64,000 nt of DNA. Origin: Motacilla alba alba. Lineage: Eukaryota > Chordata > Aves > Passeriformes > Motacillidae. This document shows positions 1-13,290 of the stretch, in pieces; the stretch's first letter is position 1, and every line of letters begins with the position of its first letter. The stretch is taken from NCBI RefSeq assembly GCF_015832195.1, contig NC_052017.1, forward strand, positions 47,755,652 to 47,819,651. The letters are read 5' to 3'. The position numbers and the translations under genes are program-made. The notes under the pieces were generated by a model. That model made no database searches. It was not told the origin of the DNA and worked only from the letters and a program-made list of their open reading frames with translations.

Positions 1-377
1 TGTGTGTATGGAGGTCATGATACAGCCCTGTAGTCTGGTATATAGGGAGTCTTTTTAGTCTTTGCTTTGTGTCAGAAATGCAGAGGAATGAAGTTATCTT
101 CCATAAAAAAAAAGACTTTTGGAAAAATCCTCACACCATTTAAATCTACCTGAATGTGCAAATGCATGGTGATCTGGTGCACACTGCCTGTATAGACAAG
201 AAATTGTACTATTGATGAGTTAGATATACAGAAAATCTGCACGTGCTCTGAGTAAAATGTCACTGATTTAATTCTGGTGAAATAAAGCGTACCTGAAGAG
301 GTAAGATTGTGCTGAGGATAAGATGATGCTAGATGGTGGCTAGATAAATCAGTGAAATATAAAACTATGTGATCCTG

Positions 378-408
<31 letters not shown>

Positions 409-3400
409 ACGTGAGCCTGACCATCTCCCGGGGGAATTGTTAGATTCAGGATATTGTGTTAGCTAGACTTTTGGCCTGACCCACTATCTTCACTCTTCTG
501 TATTTAATAGCTTCAATAGCTTCAGCACTAATTGTTTGCACTTCTTGTTTGAAGAAGACTTGCAGAGTGTGAGCAGTCTCAGGCAAACAAAATGTGTCTA
601 CTGCTCAAGAGCACAGTTGCATTGTTATGTTAAATCATCCCAAACAGGATGGGTGAATTTTTTTCCTTCTCAAAGGTAAAAGGGAGGCACTTTTGAAGAC
701 CACTCTGGCAGAAATACATAAAAGAAGTGGCATGAATTGCATTATGGAGACGATTCTTTGTCAGCTGTGGAGGGCAACCAGACAGCTGCCTAAACATAGC
801 TGTCTAAATTTTAAATCATAAAACTTAGGAGAGATGATTTTTGTTTTTGTAGTGACATTTGTCAGCTACTTGCTTTTAATGGCAGGGAAAGATCCAGCAC
901 TGGTCCAAGATCTAAGCTGTACCATGTTGTGGATACAAGATGAAGAGTAGGCCACTAAAATCATGCTTATCCTGTGTGTATCTGAGAAGTATTCCCGCTT
1001 AGTTCTTGCATTATGTCAAGAATTGCTCTTGCCCCAATGTTGAAATTTGCTGAACTGAAGTAAAGTGTCCTTGGATATATCTCATCGGTAATGCCATCCA
1101 GTGAACGTCAGTGAGAGGCTGATGGTTGTTTATTACCCCCTGGGAAATTGCTCTGGCTAATTTATGTGTGGAGCTTGCTAGATGGGTAAGAATGCAATCC
1201 CATCAGTCTCAGTGTGGAGGGGGAGGATTAAAAGACAGCCTCATCTGGCATGAGAAAACATCTCTCTGACATCTGGGCCATTAAAGCAAATGACAGGTTT
1301 TACTGCAGTGTCCATCTCTTGGAGGGACATTGACAATTTGCTGCTTAAAACCCAAGTCACAGCAGAGCACTTAGGTGACAACTGAGACCTTGGCATCAAC
1401 AGCCAATATTGATAATATACAGCATAAACTCAACAGGAAAGGTGGAAAATGGCACAAAGACATGCCTTGTTGGAGTAGATCAACAAATAATGCTTCCTGT
1501 TCTGTTGTGCTCCAGGGAGAGAACCTTTTTGCTCTGTGTGTGCTAAAGACAAGGAGCTACCAGCCTTGCTTCTGTTTTTTATTTATTCTTGACAAACAAG
1601 ATTTATGAATTAGAACACTTGCTTCATTACTGAAAGGATCTATCTGCTCAGTGCCCTGACACAATGATTTCCTTCTAATATTTTCTGCTCATGCATTTTC
1701 TAGCCCCATTTGTACACTGTCTTGTCGGTCCAATAAATCATTACAGATAAGTAAATCCTTCTCTTAACCTTCTCAGTTGATAGCATTGCTAACATTTTCT
1801 GAGCATATTAGTCCCAGCCTTTCTAAAAGGAAAGACATGTTGCTTTGTTGTGCAGCACAATAAATACAAAAGCATACTTGTTCCCCTTTTAGGTCAAACT
1901 GATAGTTTTTAACCCGTTGCATTTCTTGCGCTCAAAGTCTTTTTTAAGCGCTCCATCAAAGCTTTGAAACTACTTCTGAAGTAGTGTGCACGTGTGCATC
2001 ATCATATTTGAGTGTTTTATCACTGAATACATATATTGAACAGTGCATTAAGCTTCTTAGGAAATTCACAAACTGAAAACAAAAAAAAGAAAAAGGAATC
2101 TGTATTTTTACAGCCTTTGAACTCCTCTCTCTACTAGCAGAGTAATTTGGTATACAGTAACACAGCATTCAAATTGCTTTAGTTTTATCATAGTTCTTTT
2201 GCAAAAAAGCTACAGGTCTGCAACATGATTAAATTAATTTGTCTTAGAATAAGAAAATAAAGCCTGGAGGTTAATGGAGATTCATATGGAGTGAAAATGG
2301 AAGTCAAACTGGACAGCAGAAAAATTGCAGCAGAGACAAAACATTCTGTTTGGGAAAAAAAAAACCAAACCCAAGAAACATCACATTGCTTAAACAACCT
2401 TTTCAATATTTCTCAAAAAAAAAATTTCATGTTGGGGTTTCAAAGGATTTTTTTTCTTCCACAATGCTCGAGTCCTCAAACAGTGATAGGATTCTATTTT
2501 TCTAGCTCACTGAAAGGTAGCCACAACTTTCCTTCTCTGTCCAGAGAAAAGATAACTTGTTTTAATTTCTTTCCTATGACCTTTTAACAAATATGCAAGA
2601 CAAATCTCTCTTGCCCACCTTTCACAGTGATGTCTCAAACCCTCCCTTTAAAGTTTCATGTCTCCTTTGATGTCTGTGTGTAACCAGCTAACCAAGCTGT
2701 GACATGAGTCTGTGACAGGAGTTTATTCATGGAGACAGGAACAAGTCAGGAGTACAGACATTCCCTTAAGCTTTAGCGCTTTATCAGAAAGCCAACCATG
2801 AGTTTATCCCCGACAGTAAGTTGAAGTGAGGCCTTAGGTATGTGGATTACCTCCTCCTTTTTGTTAGGGATTCTTTTGCAGCTTTCTAGGCTCAGATGGC
2901 CCACACAGAGATGAACTGCTGCAGCAGTTTGCCTTTACAGCAGTAAGTGCTTTCTGCTGGAAAGCTGGGGGACAGGATGGCTGCATAGCCAACCACGGGC
3001 CAGATTCTGATGTGCTTTGAAGGTGTGAGGACCTAGGCTGAGGTGATTTAAATAATTTCCCTGGCTTCCTCCAGTAACATGGTACCACACACTTTGAGCA
3101 CAGGTCACCCATAACGAGAGCAGTTGCTATAATTAGCTGTCATCATTCGGAAATACAAGCACTAAAAAAAGGTCTCCAGGCAGGATTTTTTCCCCCTCTT
3201 TTCTCCTTGTTTTTGGTCTCACCATTTCAGATGAATATGTCTTCCCTGAAATACATCAAAAGACTGTCAAGCTATGTTCCACAAGGTAATGCAGCAGGTT
3301 TCTGATCATACTGGACTTTTCTAGCAGTGAATCTTTCCACCCAGCGCATTTCTTAAGGCTGAGACACATCACCTTATCTTTACTCTTTCAAGATATCCCA

Positions 3401-6400
3401 TCCATATTTAATGTTTCCTGGGACTTCATCTGTATCCAATTTCCTCTGCATGTCTTGGTCTAAATACTTGTCAGGTAGCTGCTGTTCACAGAACTTTTAT
3501 TCTATTTTCTGCATTTTCCTTTGTTGGGTGTGCCAATGCTTACACTTTAGGAGCAAAACTTATCCTATGATGTCCACAGAGGTTGTGGAAATGATGTTTG
3601 ATATACTCCATCTCTATTAATCTAATTGGCAAGTGATGAGTGATGAACATAAAATATGCAATGTGCACATGTAAGAGATAATTTATAATGGAGGATGACT
3701 ATGCTTAAAAAAAAAAAAGTAAAAATGTAGATGTCTGATGCCCTACTGCATAGGCATCAACCTGTTCCAGAGCTTGTTGAACTTTGGGCAAGGAGACTTA
3801 ATAAGTGAGAGCTGCTCAGACTGTGGTGTTGCTCTTGCCTGTGATCTGTCTATAGGGAGGAAATAAGCATTGGGTGTTTGAGGTATGAGAGAAGTGAAAG
3901 TCTCCAGTGGGATGCTGTGGCTCCTGATTGTCAGACAACTAACTACAGCAAAGAAGGTGCTTGACTCTGTGACCTGTAACTTTGAGCAGTAAGCATGCAT
4001 TTAACTTTCTGGTGGCAGAGGAGATGAACCTCCATTGGAAACACAGGTATTTACAAACCTTAATGAAATTGCAGCAGCCAGAATTCTGAATGTAGAGTAA
4101 AATGTGCTCTTTACAAGGAACAGCAATCCATTCTACCATTACCCATAGCTAATTATTGCTTGTATTTTTCCCTTTGAAAAGGAAAGATAAAATTAATTAC
4201 AACAGAATCTGATTTTGTAAGCTCCAATGCATGAAAATATCTGCATGTGAGTCCTGCTGAATTTTACTGGAAAAAACCCAGAAGTTATATCAGGCAGAAG
4301 TAAATCTGGAGAAGCATTAAATCCATGACATCCAATGAAAGTTACTGCATACTACTTTCACTGCTGAAGGGCAAATAAGAAATAGAGCTCTCTTCTGCAC
4401 TGTCTGGGAAGGTCAAAGATGCACAAGACAGCAGTTGTGCCAGCCACAGTCATAGAGAGTGCCAGTGATGAAGAGGCATCTGGCAGGTGCCAACAGAGTT
4501 AGGGAAGGGAATAAAGCTGCTCCGTGGAGGTGGGTACCCAGATGTTAGGCAGTGAGGCCTGGATTACTCTCCACAGCTAGAAGGAGAGAGGGTGAGAGGA
4601 CGAGCTGGCAAAACAAACTTCCTGGTGTATAATGTGCCTGACACTTGTGTGTTTTGGAATGTGGACTATTTAACTACCTGCTAGACACTCCACATCCTTC
4701 CTCTGGATAAAAAATCAGGTTAAGGTCTGATTTGTACTGTCAAAGACTGGAGTGAGAAAATTTGATATTGGTACCAAGAAAAAAAAAGGTTAAAAAATAT
4801 CTACCATTTAACATACAATGATGTTTTTAGCTGGTATATTTTTTTGATGGTGATAACCCACATGTTTACCAAAAAGTGGAATATAATGCTCTCTAAAAAT
4901 ATGAAATACTCAACACTATCACTCTCAGAATTGTATTACTAGTGGCACACCACACTAATATTATAGTAATCACCATGAAGCTGCTGATACATGCACTTCA
5001 ATAATTATTGTTGTGTCTGCTACTGCAACTATAGGCACACTATGCTTATATTGGAGTTTTTAAATAAGTTTGAAGAATATTTGAGTCATTCAATGCAGAT
5101 ATGTTGTACTAGCTGTGCAGGAATGAACTGTTTCCTGATGAAACTTGAAGGCTTCTAAGAAGCAGAACATGACATTCACACTCTCTTACATAATTTTATA
5201 ACTCCTCAAAACTTTTCTGTTATCTAGGCAATGGAGAGCACTGCTCTGTTAGTGTTTGTGTTCTTTATCCCTCTCCTAAATGAATCTTCTGGTATTCATT
5301 TAATTTTATTCCAACCTTTCTTTTTAGTATTTGAACAGAACAGACCAGAAAAGCCCCAGAGATGGATCTTGGGTCAGGCACATGCTCTGATAATTTTGGT
5401 ACCATCGGCAGTATTGTGAACTCCTTATGTTTTCCCACAAATGCATCCTAATTTACTGCTTGACTGATTTAAACTCCTGCTCTCCACCCTCTGTTGAGGT
5501 TGTCTGTAGGACTCTTCTTTAGCACTGTTTTCATTCTTATTAGCTGGCAAAGTCTAAAGTTCAGGATTCCTCTTTGTTACGTAATGACAGCAAAAACCAC
5601 TTGGGCTGCGGAACCAGAAGAGTGCATGGCAGTGTGCAACAATCCAGACCCGGACAAGACATTGGTTGTTTCTCTAACAACATATGAAACTCTCTTTCAC
5701 CCTTCCAACCTGTGTGGTTTTATACAGAATTTCTGTTTTACTTATTCCTACCAGACACCCAAAGAATTTTTCTCAAATGCAAAACATTCAAAACCCTTGG
5801 GAGACCAAATCAGGGATCTAATTTGGATAGTGATCAAAGGCCATTCAGGGGAACCATTAAGTAACTGTCTTCACAGCACTCCATGGAACAAAAATCCAGC
5901 AAAGACGATGGAGAAAGAATGTTCATCAGAGTCTCCGTATTTCCTTTGTATGAGACCTATCTCAATGTCTTTCTACTTTTGTAACAAATTCTAGGTTAAA
6001 ACAGAAAAAGAGAAAGTAATATGAGTATGGAGAAAACTCCAAATTTCCCTCTGTTCCAGTGGGTACTCAAGGCTGTTAAAGACAAAGTTGTTTCCACAAA
6101 ACACTTATTAAACACTCCAATAATGGAGCAAATACAGCTGCAATAGTGGGGTCCTTTGCCTGGGTGAAATACTTCCATCAAGATTAGCTCGGGATCATAT
6201 AATTTCAGTTTTACTGAGCCTGGGATGAAGGTAGGAGATTGTCTCCATGCTGCTTCATTGCACTGTATGGCCTTTGAGTCATGCTCTGTCTTCAAGCTGT
6301 AGCAGCTTCAGTCTCTAGTTTCCCTTTCTGCCCTTGCTCAACTAAAGCTTGGCCCTGATTTAAAGGCCAAGTGCTGTCATTAATGCAGCTGCCTATTGAT

Positions 6401-9400
6401 GTCCATGACATGGGTAGTTTATTCAGCAGATGGTATTCAGAGTGTCATTGACTCTTGGGTTGCTCTCAGCACCCCATCCATCAGCTGAGCACTGTATCAG
6501 CAATGCTCTGACACTTATTAAATTTAGAGGGTTTGGGATTTCTTAGACAGCTTTATCTGTCTTGGTGGCTTACAGAGAACAAGTGTTTTTATCCTACCAA
6601 CAAAACACCTACTCTGTTTTTCTCTGCTTGGACATATTTGGGGAAGGAAAGGGCAGAACAGGATTGCATTCTTAGGCAGAAGTAAACAGGCCAGGTGAGT
6701 GAAATACAAACCAGATTAGTGGACCCTTTGTTTTTTGTCTGTGCTGAGGCAACAGGGTTGTGGGGTAAAACTTTTAGAAGGTCTGAGTATGTCTCTTGAT
6801 GACTTGACTTCAAGGTGAAGAGAATTTTCTAAAAACTGAGGAATGTTTATATTTGGAACCAGGCTGTAGAATTGTAGGTTCCTAAGCAAGGAGTAGAGCA
6901 TGAAAGCCTTTCCTGTGATTTGAGAGGGAGCTGAACCGGATCCTCTGTCTTAGGACAAAGCTCCCAAGTTACTCAATGACAACTTTGCTCTAGAGATGCT
7001 CTTCTTTCCCTGCCTCTTTCTTTCCTCATGTGCTTCCCTTATTTCATTCAGAAATGACCAGAAGAACAAGAGGCCCCGGGCAAGTAAACCCTCGCACACA
7101 TCTTTGTGCAAGGCAGTGCCTGCTCCCCAGCCTCCCGTGCTGCTCCAGGAGCTACATCCACGCTGCTCCATCTGTCCAGCTGCCCTCTGACTGCCCATCT
7201 CTCTCATGCTCATCCTCCCTGCTGTTCAGTGGCCTCACAGCTGTGCTGTGTCGGTCCTGCTCTCACCACCAGTCCCCCAACAGATGTTCCCTTTCCAGTT
7301 TGCTAGCTGAGGTGGGGAAAGGTCACTGGCATGGCAAAGCAGAGAGGGAGACAAGTGATGTCATCTCTGACAGATATTCCTGCCCCTCTTCTCTATGGGC
7401 TCTGCTCAGTCAGGACAACAGGGAGAGCTGTGCATATGGGATCAGGCAACCAATCCACCTGTCCCTTTTTCTGCCTTGAAAATGGGTTAGCTGAGGTCCA
7501 GGAAGCAAATTGCTTTTGATGCAGGCACTGGGATAGCTGTGAACAAAGAGGATTCTGTATTTCCTTGAATGTGCCAAAGCAAATAAGTGAATCATTGCTC
7601 ATCCAGATTTCTCAGGTTTTTTTCTGCCCATTTATTCCGTATTTTGTAGGTTCCCCAAGTGGCCAAGCTTTTTCAGGTATCTAGGTTGATGGGGTGGCAT
7701 CACAGCCTGGCCGCAAGTGCCTCCTGTCACAAGGTTTTGCCCTCTTCAATTTAGTCCCTATGGAAATGAGCCCGTGTGAGCACGCTCTCAGAGGATGTGT
7801 CCGCCTACATAAAAATTCTTTGCCAGCATCAGTCATATCTGACAGAGGTGTATTTGTCTCAAAATGTCCTACAAGGCTTATGAAAGTGTCTTGTGGAGGA
7901 GAGTGGTGCATTCACAGAGGAGAGGCTTGTGCTACACTGGCATCAGAGAGTCACAAAGGTAAAGGAACACTGGAAACACTGCTCCTGGGCATTATTTCTA
8001 GAGTGGAATCATCGCCACTTAGGAAAGAGGGGAAATTTCCTAATGACTTGCCTACTTTCTTCTGCATTTATTTATAATATTGTTTATTGTAGTTATTTTT
8101 GTTTTGGTGTTGCAAAGTGGCAAAGATGAAAGCATACATTTTCAGTGCTGCTCAAAAACAAACAGTAAAAGCAAAGCACTCACTGGCTAAAGTAATACAG
8201 GCCTTGCACAGCTCCCTGCAAAGGTGAGCTTGGTTTAATGGGGCACTCAAGCAGTGTTGGGTGTGTTTTATCTAAATACAGGAGTTCTGCACAGGAGCCC
8301 ACAGACTAAGGTATGTGTATCACTGGAATCAGCTTGAATTCAGAAGCTTGTGGATAGCCCCCTCTTGCATCTGTCATCTGACCATTCACAAATTTTATTT
8401 TTTATTTAACATATAAGGTGATCTACTGCATAGTATCTCTTCAACCTTTCATGTCATCAAAGACCTCTACCAGCACCTTTGGATTATGCAGATGAGCCAG
8501 GGAGCACATGAGGCTCCTGATGGGTGGTGCTACAGAGCAGTCATGAATTAAACAGGAGATTAATGGGGTTCCTATAATCTGTACCAATATGCAAGAATGT
8601 AAAACTGGCTTTCTCAGAGTGCTTTGTGCATTATGATCTGTTACCAATTTTTTCATCTGCCTGAGCTACCCTCATGGGACCTGCAGCTCCCCAGCCCCAC
8701 TCCCTGCTGTACTGCTCTCTAGCCAAACACTGACTGTCAGGCTGTGCCACGTGGGATCATGTCCACCACCAAAGTGTTTGGGCCAGCACCAGGGCAGGAA
8801 GGTGAGGACAGAGGAGGAGAGCAGGACAGAAGGCTGTGTTTCACTCCTGGCACTGGTACAGATGTGCTGTGCCTTCAACGACACATTTTCTCCCTTGCCT
8901 TGCTGGGAGATGCTCAGTAGGGTCTCTGGGAAGGAAGACGTGGCTCTGGGGATGTCTGATCCAGCTGGGGCCCAGGATCCACGGGGAAAATGGGGAGCAA
9001 TGGGGAAATTAACTCCAACTCCAGCAGTCCTCAAAAGCAGCAGATTTTCCTTTTCACATGGCTGCAATGCAATGTGTGCCTTTCCTTTCACTAATCGTAA
9101 AACAAACAGAGAAACAAACAAACATTGGGGATTTTACTGATTCTCAGTTCAACAACTTACCATTTTCCAGTGGAAGCATATAAAATTCCCAGAATTTGTA
9201 ACCAGCTGTACCACTGTCTGCTATTTTCAATTTCCTTCCCATGATGTGGAGGTGCACCCTGCAGATGTGCTTTCATCTACTACTTTAAGTAGGTGAGTAT
9301 ATCTCACTGTAAATTAGCCAGACTTTTTGCAATTTGTCTTTCGGAAATGATCTGTAGTCTTTTTATATGGGGCCCTTAGCTGCAAAACCCTCTTAAATCT

Positions 9401-12400
9401 CTGTCAAATAGGTAATAATGAAGAGAATACATTTTTATGCAGCATGGACCTTCTGACTGCAGCACACAGTTATCTCTTACCCTCCAATGTTCCTGCAGTA
9501 CATTGAGCTGTCAATCATCAAATGACCTGAAGAGAAAAAGGGAGACAAAGAAGCTGAGGAAAATTCTGGTACTCGAGTGAAAGTACATTTTGCCAAGAGA
9601 GCTCTAATAAAGATTGCTGCAAAATGTGCCTAATGGCAAACTAAAATAGCAGTATATGCTTAATTTGGATCTACTGAAACTGATGTCTTCCAAAGATGCA
9701 GCCCTGCATTGAAAAATTCACATGCAGCAGAATGTCCCTTTTTTAGCTGTCTGTACAGGTGCACACCTACCACTTTATCCATCTCACAGCCTTAGTGTCC
9801 CCTTGGACATTATGGATGCTATGGTAACTGTGGAGAACAGCCAGAGCACATGTGCTGTGCACATCTCCAGGGGATCTGGGCACCTGCATTGCCTCCACCT
9901 GAAGATGTTGCAGGTGGGAGAGGCTCCAAAGGGGATGTGTAGAAGTCAAGAACAATGAGGGTATTCATTGGTGTTCACCAGCTGGTGGCTGCTGAGGACT
10001 GCAGCTGTCAGAGCCAGCTGAGGGCTGCTATGTGTGGGTGGGTGCTGGCAAAAGCATGAGGTAAACAGATGCTGACAGAGATGATGAGAGCAAGCATGGG
10101 TGTGCCTGTTCCTGATAGAACACAGATTTTTGGAGGTATTGTAACTGGCCAGCATTTCCAAGCACCAGACTCAAGACAGTCTTATCTTCAAGTTGTCCAA
10201 GCAGGACTTTTGCAGGATTGATTTTGGCCAGTGAGTGAGGCAAGTGAGGGGTGATGAAACATCCCACCCAGATGAGGCTGTTTGTTTTGGCTCAAGTAAA
10301 GGTGCCTTACTGTTAGTATGAAGGGTCACCCCACATCTTTCATGTCCTATTGGGAATTTCACTGAAGAAGCTGTGTTTCTGTTAAGATGAGCTGAACACA
10401 GAGCACTTCAGACCCTATCTTGTGATGCATGCTCATTTTCTGAGTATCCTCAGGAGTCAAAGAAACTCTTCATGCCTCACAAAAGTCCTGCGTTGGAATT
10501 GCCCTCTGTCATCTAAACCAGCCTGATGCTCTCTTGACAGGCTCCAGGAATAACTTGCAGTCCACATCTGGTCAGTGAAAAGGAAGATCAGTAGTTTCAG
10601 TCTCCAGGTCTCTCAGCACCAGTGGGACTTATTTTTCTCTTCTCGAAGTGTCATATAAAATGTTTCTCACTCACATGCAATATTTAATACATAACTCACT
10701 GTTTGTACATATGTCAGTAACCCTTTTGATTCCCAAAACTGAAATACATATTGTTTTTCTGACAATGTGTGGTGTTGTTAGTACCCTATTTTAGTATTGT
10801 AGGATTCTTCTGAAGGCTCAGGTCTGTGGAAAATCTGATTTCTGTGCTTAAGAAACCACTGAAGCAAGTGATGTGAAAGTGCTCACATTATTTCATGGGC
10901 GTGAAAACAGGGAAGGAAAATATTAGCTCACACTTTGAGCCCTGTAGAGCAGTCCGCCTGTGGTTTCCTTCTTGTTGCTCACCAACCTGACTCATCTGTA
11001 AGTACAAAGTTAATTACTGTCTTTATATGGACAAGCCTCAGATCAATCTCTCTGTTCCAGACCCATCTGCTTGTGTCCAAATGAAATTTCAGTCTGTCTG
11101 GCAATTCTTCTAGATGTGTCACCCCCAGCTCCAGTTCAAGAAAGCTAAAACTCAGCTGTCATCCTTCATCACAACTCTTAGCTGTTATCAACAATCTCTT
11201 TTGGGGCAGCTCTGCTGTTTGGTAGGTTGCCCATGTCTTGTATTTTTCCAAATATTTTCCGTTTTCTGCTTGGTCTCTCCATCTTCACATTTAGAAGATT
11301 CTTAAGCATCCAGAAGAGTGATCTTTAATATTTTGTCAAATCTCCCAATAAAACTCTCTTTTGTTAGGGGACCAAAAAACCCTCAAAAAACCAAAGAAAT
11401 GACAAAAAAAGTCAAGAACCTCATGGATAACTAAAATGACTTGTGCTGCTTTCCTAAGCTGAGGCTCAAATTATTCAGATTCTTTTTCTGAAATTTGCTA
11501 GTATTGCTATTTAAGCAAGAACCTGGCACTTGTAAAAGCTGTGTGATTTGGAATGGAGAACAATTCCATGATTTTTCACTCTTAATTCAACAACTGTTCA
11601 GACTGAAGGAGATTTAATTCTTCCTTCAAAGGCCTCCCATGGCAAGAATCTGATGGCAACAAAAGCACAACATCAGAGTGGAGAAAACACCAGTCCCCCA
11701 TCTGAAATCAGTCCTTCAGATCCCTGCATTTAGCTGTGATTTGGCATCCTTCTCTGGCTAGGCAAGGGAGCTCTGCAGTTGTATTAGATCTGTGTTGCGT
11801 GCCTCTGAATTTGTGTTTTGTCCTTGTATGGGGCTTTGTGACTACAGCTACAATTTGCAAAGATCAGTGTTTTCTAATTTACTAATTTGCTTGTTGCTGT
11901 TTCCATGGTGCTCTCATTTGGCAGGCAGGGAGCACTCTGAACAAGTGCACTGAACTCAAGCTGGAATTAATTTCTGCTTCTCTTTGTGTCCTTTCTTTTC
12001 CCCTCCAGTGGAGAGGTGTGGAAAGGGCTGCCAGAAGTATTCCAGTTTGGTGGGAGGTAACTGAAGCTGGAACAGGGGCACTCCTGCCCTCAGCAACACA
12101 TCCTGTCCCCCATCCTACAGCAAGAAGGAGGGTGAACCTTCCCACACTGACCTAACCCTGATGGATGAGCTCTGCTGATGGAGAGGGAAGGCACAGCAGA
12201 GGTGGCAAGAATCACGTCAGGGAGGCACGGCAGGAAGGTGTGATATTGACCTGGAAAACAAAGAGGTGCCACTGTGAGCCCAGAACTCAGGGCAGGAGGC
12301 AGACACAAGCCCCTGCCATCAGGGTGTGTCTGTGCATCTTCCAGATCTGAGGTGGTCCCCCATGACTCTGGAAAGACAACTGGACAACCTGGTCAAGAAA

Positions 12401-12689
12401 CTTGCTTCATTCCTACTCTTGATGTCAGGGTATTTATCCCTTGCAAAGGTTATTTTACTAAAATGTGAACTGGTAAGTAGACTGCAACAGATCTAAATCC
12501 CTGTGCTTTCATTCTGACCAATATGTGTATTTCTCCTTAAGTACTATTTGCTCTGTTTCCTCATTGACCTTTTTTCCCTTTTTCTAAACCTGCAAATACA
12601 TTTTTTTTTCAATCAAACTTATAAATTCACTTCTGTGGTACACTGCTACTGTGTCATCACTCTCCAAACATCAGATATGGGCAGAATCT
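1..12689. other. Intergenic sequence, no gene recognised
   Basis: Contains a T27 run and a GC- and pyrimidine-richer patch at about 7080-7300. An unrecognised open frame of 166 codons lies at 5494-5994 (plus). That length is expected by chance in 64 kb on both strands, and the frame shows no domain, signal peptide or repeat pattern that would support it. Confidence 0.6.
378..404. repeat. T27 homopolymer
   Basis: A run of 27 T residues in otherwise ordinary sequence. It creates the poly-Lys start of a spurious minus-strand frame. Confidence 0.95.
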
Positions 12690-13290
12690 GTCTGGAAGCT
12701 GTCCAATGGAAAAGAACAGCAGAACCAGGGCAGTGATTGCTCCCTTGCACTCAGCACTGGTGAGGCCTCACTTTGAACCCTGCATCAGTTCTGGACCCTC
12801 ACTACAAGAAAGATGCTGATGTGCTGGAGCATGTCCAGAGAAGGGCAACAGAGCTGGGGGAGAGTCTGGAGAAAAAGTCTAATAAGGAGAGGCTGAGAGA
12901 GCTGGGGTTGTTCAGCCTGGAGAAAAGGATACTCAGGGCAACCTTATTGCTCTCTGAAAATACTTGAAAGGAGGCAGTAGCAAGGTGAGGATCTGTCTCT
13001 TCTCCCAAGTAACCAGACATAGCCCAACAGGACAGGCAGCTTGAGGAGATGGCTTAAGTTGCTTTAGGTTAAGATCGGATATTAGGATAAATTTCTTCAG
13101 TGAGAGGATGCTCAGACATTGGAACAAGCTGTCCAGGGAAGTGATAGAATTGTTGTCCCTGAAAGTGTTCAATGAATGTCTCGCTGTGGCACCTTGGGAC
13201 ATGATTTACTGGTGGACTTGGGTTAATGGTTGGCCTCAATGATCTTAGAGGTCTTTTGCAACCCTAATTATTCTACAGCTCTGTGATTCT
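12690..13290 (+). mobile_element. 5'-truncated CR1 LINE (3' end copy)
   Basis: The segment reads like the 3' end of an avian CR1 non-LTR retrotransposon. It contains CACTGGTGAGGCC, a CTACAAGAAAGA..GAG stretch, GAGAGAGCTGGGGTTGTTCAG, CTTCTCCCAAGTAAC, GATATTAGGATAAATTTCTT and TGATCTTAGAGGTCTTTT. It ends with degenerate ATTCTRTG-type octamers at about 13269-13290. CR1 elements end in such repeats rather than poly(A). The 5' boundary is approximate. The copy is inserted opposite to STAC, about 21 kb beyond its stop codon. Confidence 0.92.
12773..12967 (+). pseudogene. Remnant of CR1 ORF2 C-terminus
   Basis: An open frame of 64 codons inside the CR1 copy. It keeps the family's C-terminal look ([19 protein letters not shown], then [15 protein letters not shown]) and stops early compared with the family consensus. 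It is only the end of the reverse-transcriptase polyprotein, without catalytic motifs, and is not a host gene. Confidence 0.8.

Noticed and set aside
5494..5994. Open frame of 166 codons on the plus strand
   Set aside because: No recognisable motif. One or two frames of this length are expected by chance in 64 kb on six frames. Kept only as a remark.
7030..7479. GC-richer open frame of 149 codons
   Set aside because: Several overlapping frames are open at once because of base composition. No known protein is recognised.
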